Assembly (NCBI RefSeq): GCF_032062135.1
Contig: NC_092859.1
Span: 46,307,888 to 46,371,887, forward strand
Length of the DNA stretch: 64,000 nucleotides
Direction: 5' to 3'
From: Pyxicephalus adspersus
Taxonomy: Eukaryota; Chordata; Amphibia; Anura; Pyxicephalidae
Part shown: in pieces, positions 1-12,152 of the stretch
Layout of the letters: each line of letters opens with the position of its first letter
Numbering within the stretch: the first letter of the stretch is position 1
Program-made: the position numbers and the translations under genes
The notes under the pieces: generated by a model
What the model was told of the DNA's origin: nothing
The model's input: the letters and a program-made list of their open reading frames with translations, nothing else
The model's database searches: none

Positions 1-16
1 CTGTATGAGGTTTCAT
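1..16 (-). CDS. pcdhg: First codons of a protocadherin variable exon cut by the window edge
   Basis: On the minus strand the ATG at 14-16 opens M-K-P-H-T-Q, the same start as the complete exons at 17034-19463 and 22551-24980 (M-T-E-M-K-P-H-T-Q). The upstream methionine of those exons is not conserved here: the preceding codons read G-V-E. A CSE promoter lies 225 bp upstream at 241-265, the spacing seen for the other exons. The rest of the exon lies beyond position 1, so nothing can be said about its integrity. Confidence 0.7.
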
Positions 17-232
17 TTCAACTCCTTTGAAAGGTCTTCTGTGAATTGTCCTGTAAGTATTTGTAATCCAGGGTGGTAAAAGGAATAAAATATCTTCACT
101 TTTTGTTAAGATTTCAAAATATGCTGTTTAGTGTGGGGAGAGCTCCTATCAATAGCTGTGCTCTTCTTGCAGATCTGCAGTGTGTGACTGATGAAAATTC
201 CAGTGGATCTCCAGATCTGTATTGCTCTCCTT

Positions 233-290
233 ATTGGTCAAACAGTGGCGCTCTGAGGCTAAACTGAGGAACTGCAGCTCCAACAATTTA
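233..290 (-). promoter_or_regulatory. Pcdh CSE promoter with CCAAT box
   Basis: The plus strand reads AACAGTGGCGCTCTGAGG from 241, then TAAACTGAGGAACTGCAG, a block shared by nearly all variable exons of the window. The core here is GTGGCGCT where most copies have GCGGCGCT. An inverted CCAAT (attgg, 233-237) lies 3 bp on the transcription side. It serves the exon truncated at the left edge. In mammals this element (CSE, CGCT box) binds CTCF and drives promoter choice; that role here is inferred. Confidence 0.75.
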
Positions 291-2442
291 CTTTCAGGGA
301 ATACATTTACAAGCTTGCATATAGCTTGATGTAACAAACTAGTTTGATTGCCAAAATATATTTATTTAGATAAATACTGTGCCTACAAAAATGCATTTTA
401 CATGTTAAATGCTAAAGAAAAAAAAATCTTCAAGTACATGGTTGATATAAAACACTATATATTGCTCCTCAATGGAACTCTGTTTTGATGTACTAATCAT
501 TGTTTACCTTAAACTGTTTTAAATCAGCATAAATTCAAAAATATAAAATATATTCTATGATAATAAGTTTGGCGACATTTCTAAAGGTAAATGTTATATA
601 TGAAGTACTTGTAGTTGCAGTTGGTCAATAATACACAGCACTATTATGCAAAACTAAAGCTGTCATCTAATTTTTTTCATGAATTTTTTAGTTGTCAAAA
701 CTCCTGCTTTAGACTGGAAGGAGGTTGTATCTTTTGTCTTGAAAAGTAACCCCATATCTACCTTTTTCAAAATATTCTTAAGAGCATAATATTTTCATTA
801 GGATCTCCCAAGTAAAGATTCAGTAGATATCGACAATGCGTTTGAACATCTTCAATCATTTTTTTGTTAAATCGCTGATTTCATTTATTAAAAAAATTAT
901 GCTTACTTTTATAATAAACCTTTCCTCATGATGCTATCATCATTATTAGATAAGCTAGGAATGTCTAAGACTGCTTCGCAAGTCACCACAGTTTGTACCT
1001 ACATGCAGTCTATTGGACTACCACCCACACATGGCACTGCCTGAAGTGAATGATAGTCCAGGCATGCCATACAACAGCATTCCCCAAACTGTGGGCAGTG
1101 AGAAAATTTTGGTGGTCCGCGGCTCTGGCCAGTGCACCCCCCAGTGGGCTCAGGAGAAGAACCCACCTTGGGAGGGCGTACCAGCCAGAGCCGCGGACAA
1201 TGACTTCTGTATGCATCGCAGCTCAGGGTGATGGGCGGGTTGTGTCTCTCCTATCAGACCAGCGATAGGAGCGTGGGTGGGTTCTGGGATCATGACATCA
1301 CTCTGGGGGAAGTTTCTTCTCCTTTGAGTGACACACAGCTCCTCGCGCATGCACAGTCCAGAGTCCGTACATTTAGTGGTCCATGATGTCCAAAATGTTG
1401 GAGAAATATTGGAAATGTTTGGATGCCATACAAAAAGCAGAGGACAGTAGACAAAGAAGGATATGAAGCAGATGGGTCTGATGATGCTGCTAGCTCATCA
1501 GCCTGGAAATCAAACATTGTAATGACAGAGTCTGGTATTATTTGCATTAGTAATATAAAGTCATACATAAAAAACACTATAGGTTTTAAGAGGAAGACAG
1601 AATTCTCTACCCACTATTACCCTATACCTCATATTTCCACTGCAGCTAATTTTTTTCCAACAAAACAAGAGGGAAGTAGGGCAGCACCAATGTGTCAAAG
1701 CCATATATTGGCACATGCAAAATCATTTTGCCTCCCATGTAAATATAATTTATCACACTAAAAAATAAAGAGGGAAGATATTCCTATTTTATAACAGAAG
1801 AATCCGGCAGCATTCTCAGTATAAAAGACAAGCGGTTAGTACGCTACCATCAATGTACCAAACACATTTAAAGTAATTTTGCATCACATGTAAAAATATA
1901 TAATCACACTGAACAATAAAAAGTTCAACATATCCTTATACTTATTTCATAACAGTGGAATGCTGTAGTAGTCAGAGCATATTAAGACAAGATGGAAGTG
2001 GGCCACCACCAATGTATCAATGAAATATCAAAGAAAACTCAAGATCGTATAAAGATAATCCATAACATTGAAACAGTAAATGGAAAAAATGTTTTTGTTC
2101 ATACAACAAAAAAGAAAAATAGTACAACAGTTTAAAGGGAACATGTTGCTTCAGATTGAAGGTGAACTTTTCTTACTCTCAGAGTGACTATTACTCACGA
2201 AGTAGATTGATACAAAAAATCACAATGTAATAGATGTCACCCCTCTAGATCTAGTATGTAATTCAGCAATAAACAACAGTGAATAGAAGTTCCTATTTAG
2301 GACTTTAGAACTTAAGTGTTTTGATTGGAAATATGTATTGCAGTTTTAAGTAACATTTTTTTAAAGTTTGAATTCAAATGAATAGGAAAAAAGAATTTCT
2401 CTATCCATCAATAGCAACGAAAAAGTAAATCTAATAACTCAC
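291..2442. other. Intergenic or intronic AT-rich DNA with one GC-rich repeat-like island
   Basis: No coding exon is recognisable. The stretch is AT-rich except for 1000-1400, which is GC-rich, contains a perfect inverted repeat, and looks like part of an interspersed element. The short open frames around 1423-1761 have no family features. Confidence 0.6.
1115..1198. repeat. Inverted repeat (hairpin) in GC-rich island
   Basis: GTCCGCGGCTCTGGC at 1115-1129 is repeated as its exact reverse complement at 1184-1198, with a 54-bp loop. It sits inside a GC-rich block (about 1000-1400) that stands out from its surroundings, as expected for a non-autonomous DNA transposon fragment. The family is not identified. 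Confidence 0.6.
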
Positions 2443-4869
2443 CTCAGTATGATTATTCAGTGTTGGGGGAACATTTCCATTTTCAGTCCCAAGCCCGGAG
2501 TCATCAGTATCTAGAAGACTGTCCACTGGTACATTTTCATTTGGCTTAATGAATGTAAAGTCGTGTTCAGTTGATTCTAAAGCCACACAAAAGTTATAGG
2601 GAAGGGTCAGAGTCCCATTAGTATATTGGGGAAGCATTCTGGGCTCTATTTGTGGATACAGAGTAGAGCCTAAAGGGCCAAAACTTTGGAGTGATCTAGA
2701 CTCCTTGAATTTTGATATAATAACTATTATGACAGTTACAATAAATAGTAAAGAAATGAGGGCTAAGGCGATTATTAAATAGAGTTGAAGACTTGTTTGA
2801 GGGTCCTCTTCAGTAGCTTGATTACTAAGTTTTGGAACTACTTGCTGAACATTATCAGCAATAGCAAGACTTAATGTAACAGTAGCAGAGAGAGGTGGAT
2901 GTCCATTATCCTTTACCATGGCCACAATTTTATGATTCAGTATGTCTTTTTCTTGGAAAAATCGGGATGTCCTAATTTCGCCCGTATACTCATCAATAAT
3001 AAAGTAAGCTGCCTCTGGAACTTGTATAAAATGATAAGACAGCCAAGAATTATGTCCGGAATCTGCATCCACTGCAACCACCTTTGTTATTAAGGAACCC
3101 GGAACAGAAGCAAACGGGACCATCTCAAACACTGCTGAACCAGCATTTTCTGGAGATGGGTAAAGAATTTTAGGAGTATTATCATTCCTATCCACTATAT
3201 GGATAATCAACTTTGTACTGGTATTCAGAGATGGAGATCCATGGTCCATTGCAGTTACTTCTATTGTTAATTCTTTTTGCTTCTCATAATCAAATGATCT
3301 CTGGGCATAGAGAACTCCTGTCTCACTATTGATGGACAAATAAGAGGACAACAGAATATCTTCTTTAATTGTATTTAAAATTGAATATGTTATCTTTGCA
3401 TTGTCTCCAGTATCTGGATCTGAAGCTTGTATACTGTATATGGAGACTCCTGGTACATTGTTCTCTGGTATATAAGTAACATAATTTGATTTCATGAAAA
3501 CTGGTGGATTATCATTAACATCTGATATCTCCAACCTGATTTTCTTTTGACTGGACAGTGAAGGAGATCCTTTGTCAGATGCTAATATTGCAATATTATA
3601 AAATGCTACTTTCTCTCTGTCCATTTCACTTGTTGTAATTATTCTATAGTAATTATCTGATAATAGAACTAACTGAAAGGGTACAGGTTCCAAAATGTGG
3701 CAGTCCACATCTCCATTTTCCCCTGAATCTTTATCACGGACTCTAACCAAGGCTATTGCTGTCCCAGAGGCAGAATCCTCAGCAATAGGAGAAGATAGTG
3801 AGGTTATGAAAATATCTGGAGCATTGTCATTCTCATCTTCAACTTCTATCAACACCTTAGTGTGGGCAGTAAGGCCGCCTCCATCCACTGCTTGAATAGA
3901 CAGATCATAGTTTTTTGTCAGCTCGAAATCCAGCAGTTTTGTAACTTCTATGTAACCATTTATAGGATGGATGCTGAAAACACCTGTGTGATGAACATTT
4001 CCAGATGTCTTAGTAAAGGAATATGTGATTTGTGCATTGCTGCCTTCATCCTTATCTGTTGCTTCAACAATAATCACTGTAGAGTTGATTGGGAAATTTT
4101 CCTTTATTGAAACTTTATATATTTCTTGTCTAAATATAGGGTAATTGTCATTGGCATCTTTGATAGTTATTGTTATTAAGGCAGTTCCAGTTCTTCCAGG
4201 ATGTCCACCATCTAAAGCTGTCAGAATTAATTCATGACTGTTTTGTATCTCTCGATCTAAAGCTTTGTTTAATATAAGCTCTGGAGATTTACTCCCATCA
4301 CTACTGACTTTCTCAGTCAGGGTAAAATACTGATTGTCAATTAGCCTGTATGTTTGAACTGAATTAATTCCTATATCCAAATCTTCTGCATTTTTTAAAG
4401 CAAAATGTGCCCCTACTGAAGCAGATTCAAGGATTTGCAAATTAATTGTATCCTGAAAAAACACTGGAGAATTATCATTTATATCCTGAATTTCAACATT
4501 TACTTTAAACACATTTAGGGGGTTTTCAGCTAGTACATCAAAGGTTAGGAAGCAGGTAGCTAAAGCCCCACATAGTGTCTCTCTGTCTATCCTGTCCTTC
4601 ACATACAGATTTCCATTGTTTAGATCTAAATAAAAAAATTTTTGTGAAATATCAGACACCATTTGCAGTTTTCTAGATGAGAGCTGTTTAATATCTAATC
4701 CAAGATCCTTGGCAATATTTGCTATAACAGAGTCTTTTCTCATTTCTTCTACAATGGAATAATGAATCTGACCAGAGACTGAATGGCACAACCAGGCAAA
4801 TAATAAGGAAAATAATACTTGCCATCTGATTCCTTTGCAGTTTAGAGTATGATGCTTTGTCCCTGCCAT
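2443..4869 (-). CDS. pcdhg: Protocadherin gamma variable exon (809 codons)
   Basis: Encodes a type I membrane adhesion protein portion: signal peptide (hydrophobic VLFSLLFAWL, cleaved near SVSG|QIHY), six cadherin repeats, membrane segment at about 697-720, and a variable tail of about 90 residues. EC linkers are DINDN, DANDN, DENDN, DVNDN and DRNDN, and EC1 has the clustered-Pcdh CX5C loop (CGALATC). The exon ends GAG|GTGAGT (last base 2443), phase 0, so it needs the distant constant exons to complete the cytoplasmic domain. The start at 4869 is chosen because it aligns with the paralogues; an in-frame ATG at 4971 would add 34 residues before the signal peptide. The cysteine just inside the membrane in most paralogues is phenylalanine here (IISKFK). 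It is one of the more diverged exons, especially in EC2-EC4. Gamma assignment rests on tail resemblance to gamma-B proteins. Confidence 0.88.
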
Positions 4870-5079
4870 TCCTCTTATTTGAAGAATTAACAAGAAATAA
4901 ATATGTGATATTTGTAATCCAAGGTAAATCAGCAATCCTATCAATGACTTTTCCAAAGGAGAAACATCCAAAATATTGTCTGTATCCTTACAGAAAATCC
5001 AGGGAGTGACTGTGTCTTCTTGCAGATCTGCAGTGTGTTTGAGTGATAAAAATACCAGTGGATCTCCAGGTCTGTATTC

Positions 5080-5140
5080 CTCTCCTTATTGGTCAAACAG
5101 CGGCGCTCTGAGGATAAACTGAGGTACTGCATCGTAGACA
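5080..5140 (-). promoter_or_regulatory. Pcdh CSE promoter with CCAAT box
   Basis: AACAGCGGCGCTCTGAGG starts at 5096, 227 bp upstream of the ATG at 4869. An inverted CCAAT (attgg) lies at 5088-5092. The flank TAAACTGAGGTACTGCA matches the other promoters. Confidence 0.82.
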
Positions 5141-7085
5141 ATTTATTTTCAAGGAATAACTATATAGCTGATACATTACACAAATTCATTACAAGTTATG
5201 AATTTAATTGCAAATTGGCAAACATATTTAAGTAAGAGAAAGTTTATCCTTGCATAAAATGCATGATACCAGGAAGAAACTAAAAAAAAAACCTCAACTG
5301 GTTAAAAAAAATGATATAAAACACTGCATTTTGGAAGTCAGTTTTTGCTGCATTCAACTAATGAATGATTTACTTTACCTGTCTTATGAAACTAATATTT
5401 ACAAAAATCTCTAGCATTTATTGTAGTAGACCCTAGTTACAAGATGGTTAAAATAAAAGAAAATTTTGAAGCTACTGGTAAATGATACATTATTAAAACG
5501 GTTATGGACAAATGAACGTAAACCTGTTCAGAATGTAATACCAAGGTTCCCAACGTTTTCTTTAGACTTTTTTTAAAATCATAATATTATTTTTATTTTT
5601 ATTATTAAGCTGTAAATCACTAACATATTATGCAGCACTGTACAATAAATAGGGCTTGCAAAAAACAACACACAGGCAGAGAGGACCCTATCCAAATACA
5701 GTTTACACTCTAAGATAATGGCACTGATTTATTAAACCTCTCCATGGCTGGAGAGAATACACTTTCATCAGTGAAGCTGGATGATCCAGAAAACCTGGAA
5801 TGGATTTCTTCAAAGTCATTTGCTATTTGTTAGCAAATGTTTTTAATCCTGAACTAGAATAATTCCAGTGAGAAATATATTAATTTTCAAATTGATGGCA
5901 CAACATTGTTTTTGTTTACAGGCACATTAACCTGGCCTTTATACTCTTGGTGGTGAAAGGCATTAAAACTTTGAAAACTATTTCAAGCAGGATCAAACAT
6001 TAATAATTTAAAGAATTATAGAAAGAATAGAATATTCAGTTTTGAACTATTGTAATTTGTTTTTTGAACATATACATGTATGTATTTCATTCATTTAGGT
6101 GTATAATTATCCTTACAATTAAAAGATACCTAAAGCTCAACAGTTACTGTCCTGTTAACTGCATCAGCTGATACATGTCCTAGCTTCTAAGTATACTTAA
6201 CAGTATCACATAAAAAGACTTGCATTTGTCCCTTTTATTCATGTGGCTCTGGTAAAGTATACTGGTATGTTCCTATAATAGTTAAGAAACTGTGTGTGGG
6301 GTCAATCTTTATGTGCCTTCTGGACGATTAAATAGATAAATAAAGTGAACTAAAAAGGTGGGATATATCTCCGATATTAAAGACTGAAAAGTGATAGTTA
6401 ACTAAATAAGACTATACAAGATTCATGTAGGTGCTGCACATAAAATAAATACTGTGTGCAATAAAAGAAATGCTATGTGTATTTTGAGTATATTAGATAA
6501 TTTAACGATAATTTCCCACAGAGAAACATCACCATCACCTCCCACAGAGAAACATCATAATACATGGCCGTATGATGTAACTATATGTGACTTTTTAGAG
6601 TCAATGCGTAACTTGCACATGCTGGGATACTCTCAGCAGTCCCTTTTAGGTTTTTTGAAGTACAGACCACGCATTACAATGCCTTCTGCTGACATCCCTT
6701 AATTGTGGATCAATGATATCCACCTATAAGGACAAAGAGCATCAGGGATAGTTTCCAAACAAAATTCGCAAGCGTCAGGAATTCGCAGCCTCCTACAATA
6801 ATTAGAAAAGATTGCTGAAGATAATATTTAACTATTATAAACACAAATTTCCTCCTGAAACTAAATATATTATCCCTCAACCATAAGCCAAAGAAATTAA
6901 ATATATATGAAACCTAAATGTCTTAAAAATATATGTTTTCTGCATTATAGTTTATTATTGTTCTTACTTCACTTTATATTATATGTGCTATATCATACTT
7001 ATATATGTTATATATTTTATTGTAAACATTATAATTCTACTATTCTATACACAATATAAATAGTTTCTGTTTACATGTTACTCAC
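5141..7085. other. Intergenic AT-rich DNA
   Basis: No exon is visible. It holds one half copy of the palindromic MITE at 5721-5876; the remainder is AT-rich sequence with no recognised feature. Confidence 0.6.
5721..5876. mobile_element. Palindromic MITE, partial copy
   Basis: TGATTTATTAAACCTCTCC, then the gagagaatacactttcatca and agtgaagctggatgatcc stretches, match one arm and the loop of the full hairpin element at 21618-21837. The second arm is missing after about 5876. Confidence 0.7.
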
Positions 7086-9515
7086 CTTACTACTAGTTGA
7101 AAAAGCTTGTTGCAAGCTGTCATTTCCAAGTCCAGAATCACCAGCATCAATAAGATTATCCACAGGGACATTTTGGTTAGATTGTACGTAGGTGAAGTCA
7201 TCTGTTGGGTCCAGAGCCACACACATATTGTATGAGTAGGGAAGAGGTAAAGTTCCATCGCTATACATAGAGAGTATTCTAGGATCAACTGGAGGATATA
7301 GGCTAGCACTTAGAGATCCAAGGTTTGGTGAATGCTTTGCTTCTCTGCACTTTGATATAATGACCAACATTACAGTAACAATAAATAAAAAGGAAATCAG
7401 TGCTAAGGCAATTACTAAATATAATTGCAAATTAGTTTGAGGATCTTCATTAATGTGATTTCTGACTTTAGGAACAACTTGCTGGAAACTATCTGCAACA
7501 ATTAGGCTTAGGGTGACTGTAGCTGAGAGAAAGGGGATACCATTGTCCCTCACCATCACCACAACCTTATGATTAAACAAATCCTTTTCTTGAAAGACAC
7601 GTGATGTCTTGATTTCTCCACTGTGCTCATCAATAGTAAAATAATTTGGCTCAGACATGTGAATGAAATGATAAGAAAGCCAAGAGTTATGTCCAGAATC
7701 TGCATCAACTGCAACAACCTTTGTAACTAAAGAACCTGGTTCAGCGGAAAAAGGAACCATCTCAAACATTGGTAATCCACTGGTTTCTGTAGATGGGTAT
7801 AAAATTTTTGGTGCATTATCATTCTGATCAACTATATGTATAATTAATGTTGTACTGCTATTTAGAGATGGAGATCCACTATCTCTGGCTGTTACCTCTA
7901 TTATAAACTCCTTGCAGAGTTCATAATCAAAGGATTTCTGAGCATAAAGAACTCCGGTTTCCATGTTAATAGATATAAAGGAAGATACAGGCTGAACTTC
8001 TGAACCAGTGGCTGATGTGGAATAGAAAACCTTAGCATTGTCTTCACTGTCAGGATCAAATGCTTGTAATCTGTAGATTGAGGCTCCTGGTAAATTGTTC
8101 TCCGGCAGAAAAGCAATATAGGCAGATTTCATAAATACTGGTGGATTGTCATTAACATCTGATATATAGAGTGTGATGGTTCTTCTGCTGGAAAGTGAAG
8201 GAGATCCCCTATCAGTAGCTAAAATTGTAATATTATAGGATGACTGCTGTTCTCTGTCCATCGGAGATCTTGTAGCTATTCTGTAATAACTATCAGACGA
8301 CACAATCAAATCAAAAGGCACTGCTTCGATTATTTGACAGTCAACTTGTCCATTTTCTGCAGAATCCTGATCACGAATTTCAATTAGAGCTATCATGGTG
8401 CCAACTATGGAATCCTCAGGTATGGGTGTAGAGAAGGAGCTAATTATTATCTCTGGAACATTGTCATTGACATCAATTACTTCTATTAATACTTTGCAAT
8501 GAGTAGCAAAACCTCCTCCATCCTTAGCTTGTACAGAGAGTTCATAATTCCTTGCGGTTTCAAAATCCAAAGATCTCTTTATCTTAATTTCACCATTAAT
8601 GGGATGAATATTAAACATGCCTGTGTAATGGATTTTGCCTGATGTTTTGCTAAAAGAATATGTAATCTGTCCATTGATACCTTCATCTTTATCAGTTGCA
8701 TTTACAGTAATTATAGTGGTATTGACTGGAACATTTTCAATCACACTGGCTTTATACAGTTGCTGAGTACATATTGGAACATTATCATTAGCATCAGTGA
8801 CAATGATCTTTATTATAGCTGTCCCAGACTTTACAGGATATCCTCCATCTAGGGCTGTTAAAATTAACTCATGTTTTTTAAGGGTCTCTCGATCTAGAGG
8901 CTTTTCTAACACAAGTCCAGGAATTTTGCTCCCATCTGGACTGATACTTTCAGTTAGTATAAAATGCTGATTATCACTGAGCTTGTATGATTGTACTGAA
9001 TTAGAACCAATATCAGGATCTTCTGCATTCTGTAAGGTAAATTGTGTTGCAGGTGGAGCTGATTCAATGATTTCCAAGGCAAATATTTCAGGAGTAAATC
9101 TGGGAAAGTTATCATTAATATCCTGAATTTCAGTTTTGACTTTAACAATATTAAAAGGATTTTCAACTACAGCATCAAATGTTAAAAAGCAGGTAGTGTC
9201 TGCCCCACACAGAGCCTCTCTGTCTATCCTGTCCTTTACATACAGATTTCCATTATCTACATTCACATAAAAATATTTTTCTGCAACAATTGATACAAGT
9301 CTCAGTTTTCTAGATGAGAGCTGATTAATTTCTAATCCAAGATCCTTAGCAATATTTGCTATAACTGAGTCTTTTCTCATTTCTTCTACAATGGAATAAT
9401 GAATCTGACCAGAGCATGAATGACACAGCCAGGAAAATAAGAAATAAAATATTACTTGCCATCTGATTCCTTTGTATTTTTGTATGTGAGGTTTCAACTC
9501 ATCCATTCTCAGCAT
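7086..9515 (-). CDS. pcdhg: Protocadherin gamma variable exon (810 codons)
   Basis: Residues 1-36 are a signal peptide (core VIFYFLFSWL). EC1 is 37-136 with CX5C (CGADTTC), EC2 137-245, EC3 246-352, EC4 353-457, EC5 458-567 and EC6 568-685. The membrane helix is 697-720 (LYLVIALALISFLFIVTVML) and the tail 721-810. DRE, DxD and DxNDN calcium motifs recur at each repeat boundary (DINDN, DANDN, DVNDN, DVNDN, DQNDN). The exon stops at AAG|GTGAGT (last base 7086), phase 0. Two methionines (residues 1 and 4) could start it; the first is taken. Several N-glycosylation sequons occur (for example NTT in EC3, NSS in EC5). It belongs to the left subgroup (VDADSGHN in EC6). The product is expected at neuronal surfaces as one of many combinable recognition isoforms, by family knowledge. 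Confidence 0.9.
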
Positions 9516-9704
9516 CTTATCTAGAGTAAAATGTCCAGTTCAAATGGCTAGGATGTTTATTTGCTTCTATCCATCCATACAAAGAGATGTAAATTTTCTG
9601 TATTTTGTTGTTCACAGAGAACCCAGTAATGGCTGTGCCTCCTCTTGCAGATCTGCAATGTGTGTGAATGATGAAAATACCAGTGGATCTCCAGTTCTGT
9701 ATTC

Positions 9705-9765
9705 CTCTCCTTATTGGTCAAACAGCGGCGCTCTGAGGCTAAACTGAGGAACTGCAGTTTTAAAC
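9705..9765 (-). promoter_or_regulatory. Pcdh CSE promoter with CCAAT box
   Basis: AACAGCGGCGCTCTGAGG starts at 9721, 206 bp upstream of the ATG at 9515. Inverted CCAAT is at 9713-9717. The flank TAAACTGAGGAACTGCAG is intact. Confidence 0.83.
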
Positions 9766-10369
9766 ATTTCCATTTATTGAACTGTATTTTAAATGCAATT
9801 CTTTATATTTTTGCACTTTTTTGTTATGCCATATCTAAATAATATTTTAACAAATTAGCTGTTGACATGTTACAAACTTCTAAACTCAATGTGATGTTTT
9901 TTAAAGCATTTAGTTTGCTGACAATCCTTAAAAATATAATAAAAAAAGGATAATAAAAAAAAAAGACAATGACATAGTGATACTGATAAACTTTTAAAGT
10001 GGATCAGTTATTGCCATGTTCTATATGGATTAAGATGGAACATGTTCACTTCACCAGATCACAGAAAAAATGGTTTTCCAGTCTGTTACTGTATTTACTC
10101 TGATAGTACTGTTCCCATTTCCCTGCTCTCATATCTCATTTGAATTAAAATGTACTGAAATAAAAATTAGTCTTTCTTGTTTGTTTTAAAAAAATGTTCA
10201 AGCTCTCTAATATTGTAAAGCTTAGATCACTTAGCAGCTAGGTATTAGGCACGCCTGTTGTTTTTGCTCACTCTGACCTTGTATGATAGTAGATATGAAG
10301 CCACAATGTTGAACAACAGAACCAAGTAGAAATCAAAGCCTACATATTTGTACTAGTCAAGTAATAAAG

Positions 10370-10401
<32 letters not shown>

Positions 10402-12152
10402 CTCTTTTTTAGTTCTTAAAGTAAGAAAATGGAGTCTTTAAAATGACAAGTTAGCATTAGTATTTAATTATGTAATAGTTTAAATACAATCATTATTACT
10501 ATATGCAATTTTTCCTGTGTTTGCTATCTAAATGAATGAGTAAATTACACACTGTTCTATTTTATTATTATATGCATGAAGCTTTAGAAATTGGTTTTGC
10601 TGGGCAGTTTAAATGTAAAGAAGGAACAGGTAATTTTTCAGTTCCAAATGTTTTCAATGCAACATATGTAGAAAAATCTTTAAAAATTGTTTCCATCACA
10701 ATAAATGTAGGATATGAACACTATTTTAACTAGTTATAATCTCAGTGCCATCAACAAATAGCATACTAAATAAAAAAAATGATAGGTCGTTTGAACAATT
10801 TACAACGTAATCTTAAATCTCTACAGCAAATCTTCACATAATCCAATAATTGCCTGTATATTACTACTGTATACATAACAGCTGGTATAGAATTTACTAA
10901 AAGTATAGCACAAAAGGTCCACCATAAAAGTTATGTTTTCTTTCCAAATCCAGAGAAAAAAATTATACCAGAAAAATCTAAACTTTTTTAATGAACTTTA
11001 CTCACTCTAGAACTCACACAGAAAGAAAATCATAAACTTTGGGATTAAATATTTTAACTCTGAATTACCTTACAAAGACTAGATCTGTGAATGCTCAAGT
11101 GTACATGTTTTACTACTCCCTAAGGAGTCACACACGAGTTGCATTATTGGATATACTGCCAAAAAATACTTTTGCTGCTGGGGTAGTTGACGACGAACCA
11201 CCACGAATGAACTAAAACTGTATTTAGAAGAGCAGTTTCAAAGAAGTTTGTACAACAGAAATTTTATTTTGAAGAGAATTCAAACTACATAAATGATACA
11301 AATAAATATTAACTTGCAGCTTCAGTTAGGCCTTGTTGCCTATCAAAATGCTGGCTTTAATCAACCAATCATCTGCAAAATAGCCGATAATTCTACTAAC
11401 ACATACAGTATTTATGTACTCAATGTGAAACCATTTCTACCAAGCTACAAAAGCCTCTTCGGTTCTATGACGCAATATGATTCTGTTGCAATAAAGTAAA
11501 ACTTGTCCAAAAGGTAATACAAATGTGAACCACAGAAAAGGGTTTTCAATGCATTGTAAATAAAAAAAGAAATGAAAAGCATAATATATTAAATTATGTA
11601 AGTTCAATAACTAAAAAAAGTAATGCACACTTAGATATCAATGCAATCATAGGTAGTATTACTTGGGTCTTGTGAAGACCATAAATATTTAACTAAGGAT
11701 CTGAAAATGTAAAAATTTTCCATTTTGGAGTTTTAAACTCCATTTGATTTTTACCAAATGAAAAGCTATTCATTAAATTGAAGATTGTACTTTATATCTT
11801 GTAAACTAGAATCACGCATTATCCATATACTTGTGCACCAGTAATGCATTGATATTTTGTAAAATCACTTATTTCCCTATAGGATACCGAGCTAAAAATA
11901 CTTAATTCCTCTGGAGTAGCTCTTTTAATTTATTTTCTCTAAATGCTGTAAGGTCCAAAAATATTATCATGTTTAAAATAGCTTCAGTAACATACACACA
12001 CAATTATTACTAGCACAATACTCAATCACCTTAAAATTTTGATGGTATTAAGAGTTATTTAATTTGATAGATACAGTATATTCATTGTAATTACTGTATA
12101 AATGAGTTTATATATTATTAAATGGGATGATAAATTATTAGGTTTTACTCGC
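9766..12152. other. Intergenic AT-rich DNA
   Basis: No coding exon or promoter block is recognised. An (AT)n microsatellite lies at 10370-10401. Short open frames on both strands look like chance. Confidence 0.55.
10370..10401. repeat. (AT)n microsatellite
   Basis: Near-perfect alternation of A and T over about 32 bp, interrupted by one AA step. Confidence 0.85.

Noticed and set aside
160..185. ttcttgcagatctgcag in the promoter regions as a possible 3' splice site
   Set aside because: It is on the plus strand, opposite to the genes, and is simply part of the conserved 5' region of the exons.
1423..1761. Plus-strand open frame of 112 codons
   Set aside because: No recognisable domain, overlaps repeat-like DNA at its 5' side, composition like intergenic sequence.
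4870..4971. Upstream in-frame ATG adding 34 residues to the first complete exon
   Set aside because: The added part has no counterpart in the other exons and would place extra hydrophobic residues before the signal peptide. The ATG at 4869 aligns with the family.
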